Below the pieces are notes generated by a model. The model was given only the letters and a program-made list of their open reading frames with translations, was not told the DNA's origin and ran no database searches. From CAVYXZ01 sp965223835 (GTDB lineage Bacteria; Chloroflexota; Anaerolineae; Aggregatilineales; Phototrophicaceae), in assembly GCA_965223835.1 (NCBI GenBank), contig CBDCXQ010000001.1, forward strand, positions 1,612,001 to 1,676,000: 64,000 bases of DNA. Reading direction: 5' to 3'. Within the stretch, counting starts at the first letter, position 1. Every line of letters begins with the position of its first letter. The translations under genes and the position numbers were made by a program. Below are positions 26,669 through 35,761 of this stretch, one piece after another.

Positions 26669-28144
26669 TTATTCATCGGCCAACAGCAGGCGGGCTGCCA
26701 CACCACCCGACAGCATCACCATCGGCACGCCGCCGCCAGGGTGGGTGGTTCCGCCAGCAAAATAGAGACCAGTAATATCGCTTGCCCGATTGTGAGGCCG
26801 CCGAAACGCTGCCAGCATATCATTGGACGATGTCCCATAGAGTGCCCCCCGGCGCGCGCCGGTCAAACGCTCCAAATCATGTGGAGTTAACAGCCGCTTA
26901 ACTTTGATTCGATCGCGCACGTCCAGTCCGAAGCTTCGTAACCGCTTCAAAACCAGATTGCCATAGTCTTCTGCTTCGGTTTGCCAATCAAACTGATCGT
27001 TTAAGGCGGGCACATTGACCAGCACAAACCAGTTTTCACAGTTGGGTGGGGCGTCCTGCGGATCGGCTTTGGCGGTGATGGCGACATAAACCGTTGGCTC
27101 GTCCGGCGGGACACCTTGCTGGAAGATAGCATCGAATTCACGCCGATAATCGCTGGAAAAAAAGATGTTATGGTGTGCCAGTTGGGCGTGTTGGCCTTCA
27201 ATCCCCAGCAGCATAATAAAACCAGAGCACGACGATTCGGCTTTGGTCAGGGTGTTTACGCGTTGCGGTTTGACGACGGATTCTGGTAACAATCGTTCAT
27301 AGACAGTTGCGACATCGACATTGGCGATAATTGCCGTGGCGGGTATGGTCGTGCTGTCGGCTAACCTTACGCCTTGAATACGCCCTCGTTGAACATCAAT
27401 TTGCTGTACCGCACAGTTGGTACGGATTTCGACGCCCAGTTCCTCGGCCAACCGTTGTAACGCCTGGGCAATTTTGTAAATGCCGCCCGGTGGATACCAC
27501 ACACCACCTGTTAGTTCAACATGTGCAATCACGTTCAAGGTTGCTGGCGCTTGATAGGGACTCGCACCAACATAAGTTGCAAAGCGGCCCAACAACTGCC
27601 GCAGGTGCGGCGAATGAACATGACCGCGAATTGCGCCATCCATTGAGCGCCATGCATCAATTTTGAGGACATCGGCGGGCGGCACCTGGGTGAAACTGTG
27701 CAGTGATGGTGGGTCGCCATAAATAAACGATGGGCTGGTGATGCGGTGCAGGCGTGCAGCGTATGCCAGATAATCCAGATAACCGGCGACATCACGTTCA
27801 TCTAGCCGGGCGATTTGCTCAGCCATATGCGGCCAATCACGGGTCGCATCCAACGCGGTGTTATCCGGGTAAAAATAGCGCGTCAGGGGTTCTACGGGAA
27901 GTAGCGTCAGGTAATCTTCTAGGCGCCGTCCGACACTTGTAAAAAGCGACTCTAATACGGGACGCATCGTAATGACCGATGGTCCAGTATCCCAGCGGAA
28001 CCCGGCATCACAGATCTGACTCATCTTGCCGCCGACCGTCGAATTCTGCTCCAGAACCAGCACCCGTCGACCAGCTCCGGCCAGGTGAATCGCAGCACTC
28101 AGCCCGCCGATTCCCGCGCCGATGATGACGATTGGCTCAGCCAT
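26669..28144 (-). CDS. CrtI-family carotenoid desaturase (phytoene desaturase or CrtD-type)
   Basis: A 491-residue FAD enzyme. The N-terminus PIVIIGAGIGGLSAAIHLAG and the C-terminal ITGLYFAGGTTHPGGGVPMV are diagnostic of CrtI-type desaturases, as are RWDTGPSVITM and VWYPPGGIYKIAQALQ. It acts on membrane carotenoids, either desaturating phytoene to lycopene or introducing a 3',4' double bond. The link to CruF and a glycosyltransferase suggests CrtD, but it is also the best CrtI candidate in the window. The start ATG 28144 overlaps the glycosyltransferase stop by 8 bp; the frame is open 17 codons further. It is the last gene of the CruF-PlsY-GT-CrtI string. Confidence 0.85.
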   Translation of the reverse strand: MAEPIVIIGAGIGGLSAAIHLAGAGRRVLVLEQNSTVGGKMSQICDAGFRWDTGPSVITMRPVLESLFTSVGRRLEDYLTLLPVEPLTRYFYPDNTALDATRDWPHMAEQIARLDERDVAGYLDYLAYAARLHRITSPSFIYGDPPSLHSFTQVPPADVLKIDAWRSMDGAIRGHVHSPHLRQLLGRFATYVGASPYQAPATLNVIAHVELTGGVWYPPGGIYKIAQALQRLAEELGVEIRTNCAVQQIDVQRGRIQGVRLADSTTIPATAIIANVDVATVYERLLPESVVKPQRVNTLTKAESSCSGFIMLLGIEGQHAQLAHHNIFFSSDYRREFDAIFQQGVPPDEPTVYVAITAKADPQDAPPNCENWFVLVNVPALNDQFDWQTEAEDYGNLVLKRLRSFGLDVRDRIKVKRLLTPHDLERLTGARRGALYGTSSNDMLAAFRRPHNRASDITGLYFAGGTTHPGGGVPMVMLSGGVAARLLLADE

Positions 28145-29261
28145 GTGCCGTTTCAGGTTGGTTAATTGTGCGGTTTTTCCAACGAGGGCCGCCATAACGA
28201 TAACGCCACCAGACGGCTTGTAAGGCGATACGCGACATGAGCAATACCGATACTGGCATGAGCAGGCTATCCAGCCCGCGCTGCCGCGTCGTCGTCGCGC
28301 TCAGTGACCGAACACCGAAGCCGATGGCTATCAATGCTGCCGCCCATAAGCGATTCGATTGGTCGAGCAATAACCACAGCCAGGGCAGGATAAACAGCGC
28401 CCAATGGAACAGCGTCGAAAGTGATAAAAGCACGATGCTATTGCCATGACCGGCCAGGATGTTTTTGGCGAAGCCGTCCCGCACGTCAGTCCAACTGGAG
28501 TACATGCGACATAGAATTTCCCCGGCACCATCAGCCATCCGTAGCCGTAACCCGGCGGCTTTGATGCGCTGTGCCAGGGCGACATCTTCGACGATGTTGT
28601 CGTGTACCGCCCTGTGACCACCAATGTTGTCGTAAGCCGTTCGTCGAAATGCCAGGCATTGACCGTTGGCGGCGGCAAAAGCTGTAAATGGGCTATGATG
28701 GACCAATGGAAGTGGTAGATAGCCCACGATAGCGAAGGCCATCAAGGGCACAACCAGTCGTTCGCCCCAGGTTTGGGTGATTTGGGTGGGCCAGACAGTG
28801 AGCAAATCGGCTTCAGTGTCCTGCATTTCGGCGATTATGGCTGATAAAGCTGTTGGTTCCCAGCGAACGTCGGCATCAGTGAACACAAGTATGTCGCCTT
28901 GAGCCACAGCCGCCATCTGCTGACAGGCCCAATTTTTACCCAGCCACCCATCGGGGAGTGGTTGTCCATGCAGGACTTTGACACGACCCCCACCGGCTGC
29001 TTGGGCCTTTTCACTGGTCGCGTCAGTAGAGTTATCATCCAGCACGATGACTTCAAAATTTGGGTAGTTCTGCCTGAGCAATGCGCGTACCGTCGGTTCG
29101 ATTACGGCAGCTTCATTGCGGGCAGGAATCATGATCGAGACCAGTGGCTGTTCGGTTGTTGCCGTTAGTGTGGGCCGTAGTCGGCGCAGCGTCAATACAT
29201 TGATGATCGTAACGGTTGCAATGACCAGGAGCGCAACAGTCACAACAATCACGAACGCCAT
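28137..29261 (-). CDS. Family 2 glycosyltransferase, probable carotenoid glycosyltransferase
   Basis: A 374-residue membrane-bound GT2. An N-terminal span (MAFVIVVTVALLVIATVTII) precedes the GT-A domain: VSIMIPARNEAAV, IVLDDNSTDAT, the DxD-type ILVFTDADVRWE, and HDNIVEDVALAQRIKAAG holding the likely catalytic Asp. Two or three C-terminal spans follow (~275-345). It is similar in plan to CrtQ/CruC-type enzymes that add a sugar to a carotenoid hydroxyl, and it lies between CruF/PlsY and a CrtI desaturase. The context supports that role; other lipid glycosylation is possible. It overlaps the plsY-like gene by 13 bp. Confidence 0.75.
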   Translation of the reverse strand: MAFVIVVTVALLVIATVTIINVLTLRRLRPTLTATTEQPLVSIMIPARNEAAVIEPTVRALLRQNYPNFEVIVLDDNSTDATSEKAQAAGGGRVKVLHGQPLPDGWLGKNWACQQMAAVAQGDILVFTDADVRWEPTALSAIIAEMQDTEADLLTVWPTQITQTWGERLVVPLMAFAIVGYLPLPLVHHSPFTAFAAANGQCLAFRRTAYDNIGGHRAVHDNIVEDVALAQRIKAAGLRLRMADGAGEILCRMYSSWTDVRDGFAKNILAGHGNSIVLLSLSTLFHWALFILPWLWLLLDQSNRLWAAALIAIGFGVRSLSATTTRQRGLDSLLMPVSVLLMSRIALQAVWWRYRYGGPRWKNRTINQPETAHG

Positions 29262-29851
29262 GAGAGATTCCGATACCAGGGGCGTAGCGTGGGCCAGCGG
29301 GTTAATTCGGCGCGATGTTTCCAGGCAAAAATCAAAAAGTTCCCCAGCCAGACGGCCATTAGCACCGGGTCAGGATGTGCCAGAAGCAGATAGGCCAGGA
29401 AGCTGAATGACGTCAAGATAACGGCCCAGCCACTCTCGTTGATAAATGCATACCACAGGCCCAGCAAAATTCCGAAAACGCTGGGGCCTTCCCAAATCGT
29501 CAGGCCACACCACACACCGAAGGTTGCTGCGATAGCTTTGCCGCCGCGAAAATTGAGGAAGGGCGAAAAAGCATGACCGAGCAAGGGGGCAATCGCGACA
29601 GCGACTAATGCCGGCCCCCTAAAGCCCAGCACGAAATTTGCTATAGCAACCGGCAGGAGTGCCTTTGCCACGTCCAAAAAAAAGGCCAGGGCACCCCATC
29701 CCAGGCCACCGGCTCGCAGCACGTTGAACGTTCCAGGGTTGCCATCACCATAATCGCGGATGTCGGTCTGCAGGGCCAGTCGTCCAACCCAAACCGCGAA
29801 TGGCAGTGCCCCGCTCAAAAACGCGATCATCACCATCAGGAAGATTGTCAT
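29249..29851 (-). CDS. Divergent PlsY-like membrane acyltransferase
   Basis: A 200-residue polytopic protein with the three PlsY motifs in altered form. Motif 1 reads DIRDYGDGNPGTFNVLRAGG, where PlsY has GSGNxGATN. Motif 2 reads GHAFSPFLNFRGGKAIAATFG, where PlsY has GGKGVAT. Motif 3 is in KHRAELTRW. PlsY transfers acyl groups from acyl phosphate to glycerol-3-phosphate. Here the gene overlaps both the CruF-like and glycosyltransferase genes, so it may be the housekeeping PlsY or an acyltransferase dedicated to a carotenoid glycoside. The sequence family is clear, the substrate is not. Confidence 0.72.
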   Translation of the reverse strand: MTIFLMVMIAFLSGALPFAVWVGRLALQTDIRDYGDGNPGTFNVLRAGGLGWGALAFFLDVAKALLPVAIANFVLGFRGPALVAVAIAPLLGHAFSPFLNFRGGKAIAATFGVWCGLTIWEGPSVFGILLGLWYAFINESGWAVILTSFSFLAYLLLAHPDPVLMAVWLGNFLIFAWKHRAELTRWPTLRPWYRNLSWRS

Positions 29852-30621
29852 TGCTTACGACTCCGCCACCAGGCCAGCAGGACGAATAACCCCATCGCAG
29901 CAAAGCCAACAATGCCAGGTCCCGGCAAATTCCAGAAAAATACCTGCCCGATGGTTTGAAACAGCCAGACGATGCCATAAATCAACATTAGTGGTCTCAT
30001 CGGCAGATCAGTGGGCCGAACCAGCATCGTCACCAACAGCGAAACCAGAAACCAACCACCATAATTGAGCCAGGGAATGCCGAAATAACCGCCGGTGCTA
30101 TCGGTCCAGACCCACAAACCCCAGGCAACATTTTGGGGATCGAGAAAGAAATCCCAGGCGGTAAAGGCGGCGGCGCTAATGATATAAAATTGCCAGCGGT
30201 GGCAGGCAATTTGTTGCGCGATGGCCCAGGCCGGCGGCAGCATCATAAACCACGCCAGCGGGATCAATAGCGGCACACCAGCTAATTGCGGTTGCAGCAA
30301 GTCGGTATAGTGATACCGGCCAAAAGGTAGTCCACTACGAGAGCCGACGAATTCCGCCGTATAAGTGACCACCGCCACCAGCGCGATCACGCGCAATGTT
30401 CGGGGCCAGCCCCAGCCCGCGCTCACGGCAAAAGCGACTGCACTAAACTGAAACAACGTTGTGAGGATCACGCCCGCTGTCAGCGCAATGTCACCGACGA
30501 TCCAGCGCAAAATAGGCAGCGCAATCATCGAAGCCAGCCAGATGATAATGAATACATCGACTGCATGAAACTCATGCCGTAACCGGGTAGGATTAAACGT
30601 CGTCAAGGGGGTCCCCCACAT
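29848..30621 (-). CDS. cruF: CruF-like carotenoid 1',2'-hydratase
   Basis: A 257-residue polytopic protein of the carotenoid biosynthesis family that includes CruF of cyanobacteria, Deinococcus and haloarchaea. Characteristic stretches are GSRSGLPFGRYHYTDLLQPQ, GVPLLIPLAWFMMLPPAW and FFLDPQNVAWGLWVW. It would add water across the terminal 1',2' double bond of an acyclic psi end, giving the hydroxyl that a glycosyltransferase can modify. An AAAGGG site precedes ATG 30621. It leads the CruF-PlsY-GT-CrtI string, in which every junction overlaps, so co-translation is likely. Confidence 0.85.
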   Translation of the reverse strand: MWGTPLTTFNPTRLRHEFHAVDVFIIIWLASMIALPILRWIVGDIALTAGVILTTLFQFSAVAFAVSAGWGWPRTLRVIALVAVVTYTAEFVGSRSGLPFGRYHYTDLLQPQLAGVPLLIPLAWFMMLPPAWAIAQQIACHRWQFYIISAAAFTAWDFFLDPQNVAWGLWVWTDSTGGYFGIPWLNYGGWFLVSLLVTMLVRPTDLPMRPLMLIYGIVWLFQTIGQVFFWNLPGPGIVGFAAMGLFVLLAWWRSRKQ

Positions 30622-30684
30622 GGCTGTAATACCCTTTAGTTTAACAGCTTCAGCAACCTGGTGCTGATAATTTTCAGCAGGGAT

Positions 30685-31905
30685 TCATGCAGCTTTTAAC
30701 TGACGTTCAGGCATACTTCGGGCCACGAGCAGCATTCCGGTTGCGAGAAGGGCGGCGATAATGAATACGCCGCGATAACCGATCCAAACGGCCAGTGCGG
30801 TTCCTGCGAGTGGCGCAACAGCACGGGCGGCGGCAAAAATTGAGTTGTCCAGGCCATACACCGCTCCCTCCTCACCAGGATCGGTATATTGCGCTAACAG
30901 CGCGCTGGGAGCAGCGACCAGTCCGCCCATCGCTGCCCCCGACAGCGCGTACAGCGCGACCAACTGCCAGGCTTCGGTGACTAACGCCTGTGGTAACAAG
31001 AGTAATCCAGCGGCCAGGGCGGAACCAATTACGATGCGACGGTGCCCAATCCGATCGCCAAGACGCCCTAGATAAATCGCGGTGGCTGTGCCCGCCGCCG
31101 ACCCCACCCCGATCATTAAACCAGTGGTTGTACTGACCCCCACATCACCGGCCAGCAGGGTTTGCATGTACAGCGGGGCAATCGGGAAGATCATGGACCG
31201 CATCAGGCCAGTGAGGAAACGTAAGCTATAGGCAGACAAAACGCCTTGCATCGAGAGCACATGCCGCCATTCGGAGATGAAGCCATAGCGCTTCTCCGCT
31301 AAGTGCTCGGCAGCATCAAATTCTTCATCCACAAAATAATGAACCAGGATGCCCGCGATCCCCAGCATGAATGCGGTAAATAGAAAGGGCGTGGCAAAAC
31401 CGTAGGCGTCGGCCAGTGTGCCGCCAATTAACGGACCAATCGCAATGCCTGACCATTGCCCAACCTGTAACAGCCCCATCGCATAACCCATACGATTGCG
31501 CGGGGCGATACCGGCCACCAGCGCATTATTAGCAGAAACCGTCCCTGTGATGAGTCCCTGAATCGCCCGTAGCAGGACCAATTGTTCCGCCGATGTCGCA
31601 AAGGCCATCAACGCGATAATAATGGTGCCGCCAAACATGGCCCGTTGCACCATGAGTTTGCGCCCGTAATTGTCAGCCAACGTGCCCCAGACCGGTGAGG
31701 CGAGCATCATGGTGATGGCCTGCGATGAAAAAACCATGCCGATCCAAAATTCAATACTCAGGCTGGTGTTGGTACCCAGTGACTGGACGTAGAGTGGTAA
31801 AAAGGGAAAGATGAGTGAGAAACCCACCGCTGAGATGACCTGGGAGAAGAAGATGACGTATAGCGTGCGCTGCCAGGGTTGGATATTTTTTAATACTGCA
31901 AACAT
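30685..31905 (-). CDS. MFS transporter, DHA1 drug-efflux-like
   Basis: A 406-residue 12-helix transporter. The MFS motif A-like loop is in ASPVWGTLADNYGRKLMVQRA, and the second half repeats it (YLGRLGDRIGHRRIVIG). It fits the drug:H+ antiporter-1 group by length and motifs. It stands in the carotenoid region between the CruF-like gene and two aminotransferases but shows no specific link to either. A strong terminator at 31964-31986 separates it from the aminotransferase upstream, so it has its own promoter within about 60 bp. Confidence 0.85.
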   Translation of the reverse strand: MFAVLKNIQPWQRTLYVIFFSQVISAVGFSLIFPFLPLYVQSLGTNTSLSIEFWIGMVFSSQAITMMLASPVWGTLADNYGRKLMVQRAMFGGTIIIALMAFATSAEQLVLLRAIQGLITGTVSANNALVAGIAPRNRMGYAMGLLQVGQWSGIAIGPLIGGTLADAYGFATPFLFTAFMLGIAGILVHYFVDEEFDAAEHLAEKRYGFISEWRHVLSMQGVLSAYSLRFLTGLMRSMIFPIAPLYMQTLLAGDVGVSTTTGLMIGVGSAAGTATAIYLGRLGDRIGHRRIVIGSALAAGLLLLPQALVTEAWQLVALYALSGAAMGGLVAAPSALLAQYTDPGEEGAVYGLDNSIFAAARAVAPLAGTALAVWIGYRGVFIIAALLATGMLLVARSMPERQLKAA

Positions 31906-31963
31906 AGCGGTGTAGCTATTTCTCCATTACATTGAAGGACGTTTTACCAGTTTGGCGTGGCAT

Positions 31964-31986
31964 AAAAAAAGGCGCTCGGTAGCGCC
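31964..31986 (-). terminator. Rho-independent terminator after the aminotransferase pair
   Basis: On the minus strand the stem GGCGCT / AGCGCC with loop ACCG is followed directly by seven T. It lies 19 bp after the stop of the aminotransferase gene at 32006. Confidence 0.88.
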
Positions 31987-32005
31987 CTTACAACAGCCGT
32001 TGGCT

Positions 32006-33205
32006 TTATACCGGCGTTGTCGATAACTCCTGAATAGCCTGACCCAGTCGGCGAATGCCTTCATCAATCATGTCGGGCTGATAACGCGAGAAGCTTAAGC
32101 GTAAGGTGTTGTTGCCAACGCCATCAATGTGGAATGCTTCACCGGGAATAAACACGACGCCGATTTCTGCTGCCCGCTGCAACAATTCGATAGAGTCCAT
32201 ACCTTCGGGCAGCGTGACCATAATAAAGAAGCCACCATGTGGTCGAGTGAAGGTTACACCGGGCGGGAAATATTTTTCCATAGCAGCAATCATGGCATCG
32301 CGGCGTTCGGTGTACCAGCGGCGCAGTTGCGGGATATGCTCATCAAGGAAACCATTACGCACGGCTTCGTAGACAATAAACTGGTCCATAATGCTGGAGC
32401 ACAGGTTGGCCCCCTGTTTGATTTGCATCAGTTTTGCCACCAGCGGTTTGTCAGCAATGATCCAGCCCACACGCAAACCAGGCGACAGCACCTTAGAGAA
32501 TGATCCGGCATAAATTACATGACCGCCCACAGAACCGGTGCCCATCTGTTCCGCATCCAATTCGAGTAATGTTGGGATACGTTCACCCTCGTAACGTAGT
32601 TGGCCGTAAGGGTCGTCTTCAACGACCGGGATCTGGTGTTGTGCCAGCGCTTTTACCAGCTTTGATCGGCGCTCAAGGCTCAGTTGTTCGCCAGTGGGGT
32701 TTTCGTAATTTGTCACGAAGTACAGCAGCTTCGGGCGGGGTTGGAAGGCGGTATCAAGGTCGTCATCGTGAGTAAAAATTTCACCCCATTGCAGATTATA
32801 GGCCCGCCACGCCATCAAGGAACCAATATAGGTGGGATTGCGTACCAAAACCCGGTCGCCATCATTAAGCAGTGTTCGACCAATCAGATCCAGGCCTTGC
32901 TGGGAGCCGCTGGTAACGACAACATTTTCCGGGCTAATTGACATTGTGGCAGTTGATGCACTGGCCGCAATAAACTCACGCAACTCTTGAATACCCTGTC
33001 CATTACCATAATTCAACGCTTCACCGCCGCGTTCAGCCAGGACCGTATCGGTCGCTTCTCGGATATGGTCTATAGGCAAAAATGCTGGGTCGGGTACGCC
33101 TCCGGCCAACGAAATCGTATCGGAGCGCGACATCTGGAAAATGGCGCTGAGTCGAGACGGGGTAAGGCGCTGGGCGTTGTCAGAAAAAAGATTATCCCAT
33201 TCCAT
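32006..33205 (-). CDS. PLP-dependent aminotransferase, fold type I (paralogue A)
   Basis: A 399-residue aminotransferase of the group that includes 2-aminoadipate transaminase LysN and the MocR catalytic domain. The PLP Lys lies in YAGSFSKVLSPGLRVGW. Also visible are SGSQQGLDLIGRTLLNDGD, YFVTNYENPTGEQLS and the carboxylate-binding Arg in LRLSFSRYQPD. It has no HTH domain, so it is an enzyme rather than a MocR regulator. It is a close paralogue of the next gene (33224-34444), 18 bp away. Likely substrates are aromatic, branched or aminoadipate-type amino acids; this cannot be narrowed. Confidence 0.9.
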   Translation of the reverse strand: MEWDNLFSDNAQRLTPSRLSAIFQMSRSDTISLAGGVPDPAFLPIDHIREATDTVLAERGGEALNYGNGQGIQELREFIAASASTATMSISPENVVVTSGSQQGLDLIGRTLLNDGDRVLVRNPTYIGSLMAWRAYNLQWGEIFTHDDDLDTAFQPRPKLLYFVTNYENPTGEQLSLERRSKLVKALAQHQIPVVEDDPYGQLRYEGERIPTLLELDAEQMGTGSVGGHVIYAGSFSKVLSPGLRVGWIIADKPLVAKLMQIKQGANLCSSIMDQFIVYEAVRNGFLDEHIPQLRRWYTERRDAMIAAMEKYFPPGVTFTRPHGGFFIMVTLPEGMDSIELLQRAAEIGVVFIPGEAFHIDGVGNNTLRLSFSRYQPDMIDEGIRRLGQAIQELSTTPV

Positions 33206-33223
33206 ATATTGGCAATCCTTTGT

Positions 33224-34444
33224 CTAGCCTACTGGCTGTGCGATAGCGTCTTTGAGTAAAGTCCCAAGACGTTGTATGCCGATTTCGATCTGGTCGGGTT
33301 GGGCGTTCGAGTAGTTGAGACGAAAGGTATTCTGGCCCATGCCATCAATGTGGAAATCAGCGCCGGGCACAAATGCTACTTTGCGCTCAATGGCCTGGCT
33401 TAACAATGCGGTTGTGTTGACATGGGGCGGCGCTGTAACCATCAGGAAGAGGCCCCCTTCAGGTCGTGACCATTGGACTTCTGTTGGAAAAAATTGGTCC
33501 ATTGCTGCCAGCATCACGTCCCGCCGTTCGCGATAAACCTCACGTAGGTGGTGAATGTGATTATCCAGGAACCCATCACGGGCGACCTCGTAAGTAATGA
33601 ATTGGTCCAGTGTACTGGTATGTAAATCGGCAGATTGTTTGGCCTGGACCAGTTTGTCGATTACGGGCAACGGCGCTGCGAGCCAGCCAATGCGTAAGCC
33701 GGGTGTCAGCACTTTAGAAAAGGTCCCGACATAAATTACATGCCCGTCAAGTTGATGATTTCCCAGGTGTTCAGCTTCCAGACCGAGGATGGATGAAACT
33801 TCGGCACCGCTATAACGCAGTTCACCATAGGGGTTATCTTCAATGAATGGAATGTTGTACTGGGCCAGCAAGCGGACGAGTGCTTGACGGCGATCTAAAC
33901 TCAGCGTGTTACCACCGGGATTCTGAAAGTTGGGGACCACATAGAGCAATTTAGGATTCTGCTGCAAAAGCGGTTCCAGTGCGGCAACATCCATGCCCTG
34001 CGCATCGGTGGGTACGGCGCGGTAATCCAGGGCATAAGAATTCCATGCCATCAACGTGCCCAGATAGGTTGGGTTCTCGACAATGGTCAGGTCGCCTTCA
34101 TCCAGCAAAATCCGACCAATCAGATCAAGGCCCTGTTGGGATCCGGTTGTCATCAGAATATTATCGGGGCTAACGGTCAGATAGTCGGTCGAGAGCCGGG
34201 CCGCGATCATCTCCCGTAATTCGGGCATACCCTCGGTGGTGCTATATTGCAATGCCGCTTGTCCGCTTTCGGAAAGCGCCAGATCTGCAGCGGCCTGTAC
34301 CCGGTCGATTGGGAAAAATTCGGCAGCAGGCAGACCCCCGGCAAATGAAATTACATCAGGTTTCGACGTGAGTTTGAGGATTTCCCGGATGGTCGAACGC
34401 TTCATGTGAGCGGTGCGCGCCGCAAACCGTTGGTCCCAATCCAT
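33224..34444 (-). CDS. PLP-dependent aminotransferase, fold type I (paralogue B)
   Basis: A 406-residue paralogue of the previous entry with the same landmarks: MTTGSQQGLDLIGRILLDEG, YVVPNFQNPGGNTLS, YVGTFSKVLTPGLRIGW (PLP Lys) and the final FRLNYSNAQPD. The start ATG 34444 (MDWDQRFAARTAHMKRS) is preferred over 34474 because it aligns with paralogue A and has GAGGTA upstream. The tandem pair ends at the terminator 31964-31986. Retention of two copies suggests different substrate ranges (inference). Confidence 0.9.
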   Translation of the reverse strand: MDWDQRFAARTAHMKRSTIREILKLTSKPDVISFAGGLPAAEFFPIDRVQAAADLALSESGQAALQYSTTEGMPELREMIAARLSTDYLTVSPDNILMTTGSQQGLDLIGRILLDEGDLTIVENPTYLGTLMAWNSYALDYRAVPTDAQGMDVAALEPLLQQNPKLLYVVPNFQNPGGNTLSLDRRQALVRLLAQYNIPFIEDNPYGELRYSGAEVSSILGLEAEHLGNHQLDGHVIYVGTFSKVLTPGLRIGWLAAPLPVIDKLVQAKQSADLHTSTLDQFITYEVARDGFLDNHIHHLREVYRERRDVMLAAMDQFFPTEVQWSRPEGGLFLMVTAPPHVNTTALLSQAIERKVAFVPGADFHIDGMGQNTFRLNYSNAQPDQIEIGIQRLGTLLKDAIAQPVG

Positions 34445-34484
34445 TTTTAAATGTACCTCGGTGATGGATTGCAATTATCCAGTT

Positions 34485-35327
34485 CTACTGTACCACTTGA
34501 TTTTTGGCTAGGGCCGCGAAGACCAATATTTTTTGAGAAATTTCCGTCCATGCAGGTGCGTGTAAATCAGTGAGATGGTGATCGGCTGCGACAATTTTAT
34601 ATTGGACAACTTCCCCAGCACGCTTCTGCATCTGGTCGGTTAGATGGGGGTGCACCAGTTCATCATTTTTACCTTGAATCACCAACGTTTGGCGGTTCAT
34701 TTGGGGGAATGCACGATAGGCTTCCCACCCGGCCTGATGAATCTCCGCGAATAGCTTCATCGGCAATCGAAAATTGCGAATGGAACGTTGGGTTTCAGGA
34801 TCATCTAGATCAGCAGTGGGCATTATCGCCAGCATGTTGGCGCGGACATCAGGGTCACTGAAGTCCAACCGGATAATTTTAAAAATCGGAATTGCTGGCA
34901 AAACTCGCTTGAGCAGCGGCATCATCCGCCATAACGGGTGTTCCAGTTTCCAGAAGGGGGCTAATAGAATCAGGGCTGTTGGTGGTTCAATAATTGCGAC
35001 CTGTGCCGCTAAGGCACCGCCCAGCGAGAATCCCACCAAGAGGACCGTATCGTGTTGACGCTTGATGTCGCGCAAAGCGTTTAATATTGCCGTGTTCCAA
35101 TCATGCCTGCTTTTTTCCGGCAGTGTGTCGAGCTGTGGGCCAAAGCCGGGTAGTAGAATACCCTGCACGGTCCAGCCCGTCTTGTGTAAGATCGTGGCGA
35201 TGGCGCGCATCTCGGCAGGGGTACCGGGAAATCCGTGAACCAGTAGGGCTGCGCCGACTGGGTTTTCTGCCGGCCAGTAAAATGGCTCATGCTCATCATC
35301 CTGAAAGGCAGCCCCGAACAAGTTCAT
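34485..35327 (-). CDS. Alpha/beta hydrolase, carboxylesterase/monoacylglycerol-lipase-like
   Basis: A 280-residue alpha/beta hydrolase with the oxyanion region LLVHGFPGTPAEMRAIA, nucleophile elbow LLVGFSLGGALAAQ, acid in IQGKNDELVHP and His in ADHHLTDLH. It resembles Est30-type carboxylesterases. It starts by ATGA overlap with the DUF6992-like gene and is the last gene of the crtB-crtO-cyclase string. That position makes a lipid or ester substrate plausible, but nothing in the sequence ties it to carotenoid esters. Confidence 0.83.
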   Translation of the reverse strand: MNLFGAAFQDDEHEPFYWPAENPVGAALLVHGFPGTPAEMRAIATILHKTGWTVQGILLPGFGPQLDTLPEKSRHDWNTAILNALRDIKRQHDTVLLVGFSLGGALAAQVAIIEPPTALILLAPFWKLEHPLWRMMPLLKRVLPAIPIFKIIRLDFSDPDVRANMLAIMPTADLDDPETQRSIRNFRLPMKLFAEIHQAGWEAYRAFPQMNRQTLVIQGKNDELVHPHLTDQMQKRAGEVVQYKIVAADHHLTDLHAPAWTEISQKILVFAALAKNQVVQ

Positions 35328-35761
35328 TTTGAATTGTCTGGCACTACCAGCGCATGAATTACATCGAATACCAACAGCAAGAACCCTTGTAAGATGATGC
35401 CGTGACCGGCACCTTGCCAGAATTTATCTTTTTGGCCGCGGGTGGCTGCCAACCCCCAGCCCCCGATCATGTAAAGTACATCTAACCCTGAATTGATCCA
35501 CAGGATTCGGCGTAAATTACCGGCTTCTCTATCAATAATAGCTGACGCGTTCGGTTGGGTTTGTTGGGTGAAGCGACGGCGGGTTATCATGGAACCAATC
35601 ACCGCGATACCCATGTTGATGACGCCCCAACCAACGGCCTGACTGCCGAAGCCGCGCCACCAACCACTGCGCAGCGATAGGGTGCTGCCCAGCATAATGT
35701 TGACGATATTCCAGGCGAATAAGCGCCGGGCCAACGTCTCGTTAAACTGCCAGATCGACAT
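35324..35761 (-). CDS. Small four-helix membrane protein (DUF6992-like)
   Basis: A 145-residue protein with about four membrane segments (LFAWNIVNIMLGSTLSL, AVGWGVINMGIAVIGSM, ILWINSGLDVLYMIGGWGLA and GIILQGFLLLVFDVIHALVV). I recognise it tentatively as the DUF6992 family of unknown function. The start ATG 35761 follows GAGGA and lies within the end of the cyclase gene (20-bp overlap); the frame is open 15 codons further. Its place inside a carotenoid operon suggests a membrane role there, unproven. Confidence 0.65.
   Translation of the reverse strand: MSIWQFNETLARRLFAWNIVNIMLGSTLSLRSGWWRGFGSQAVGWGVINMGIAVIGSMITRRRFTQQTQPNASAIIDREAGNLRRILWINSGLDVLYMIGGWGLAATRGQKDKFWQGAGHGIILQGFLLLVFDVIHALVVPDNSK

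Noticed and set aside
32006..34444. MocR-type transcription factors
   Set aside because: Both proteins match the aminotransferase part but begin directly with it and have no N-terminal GntR HTH.
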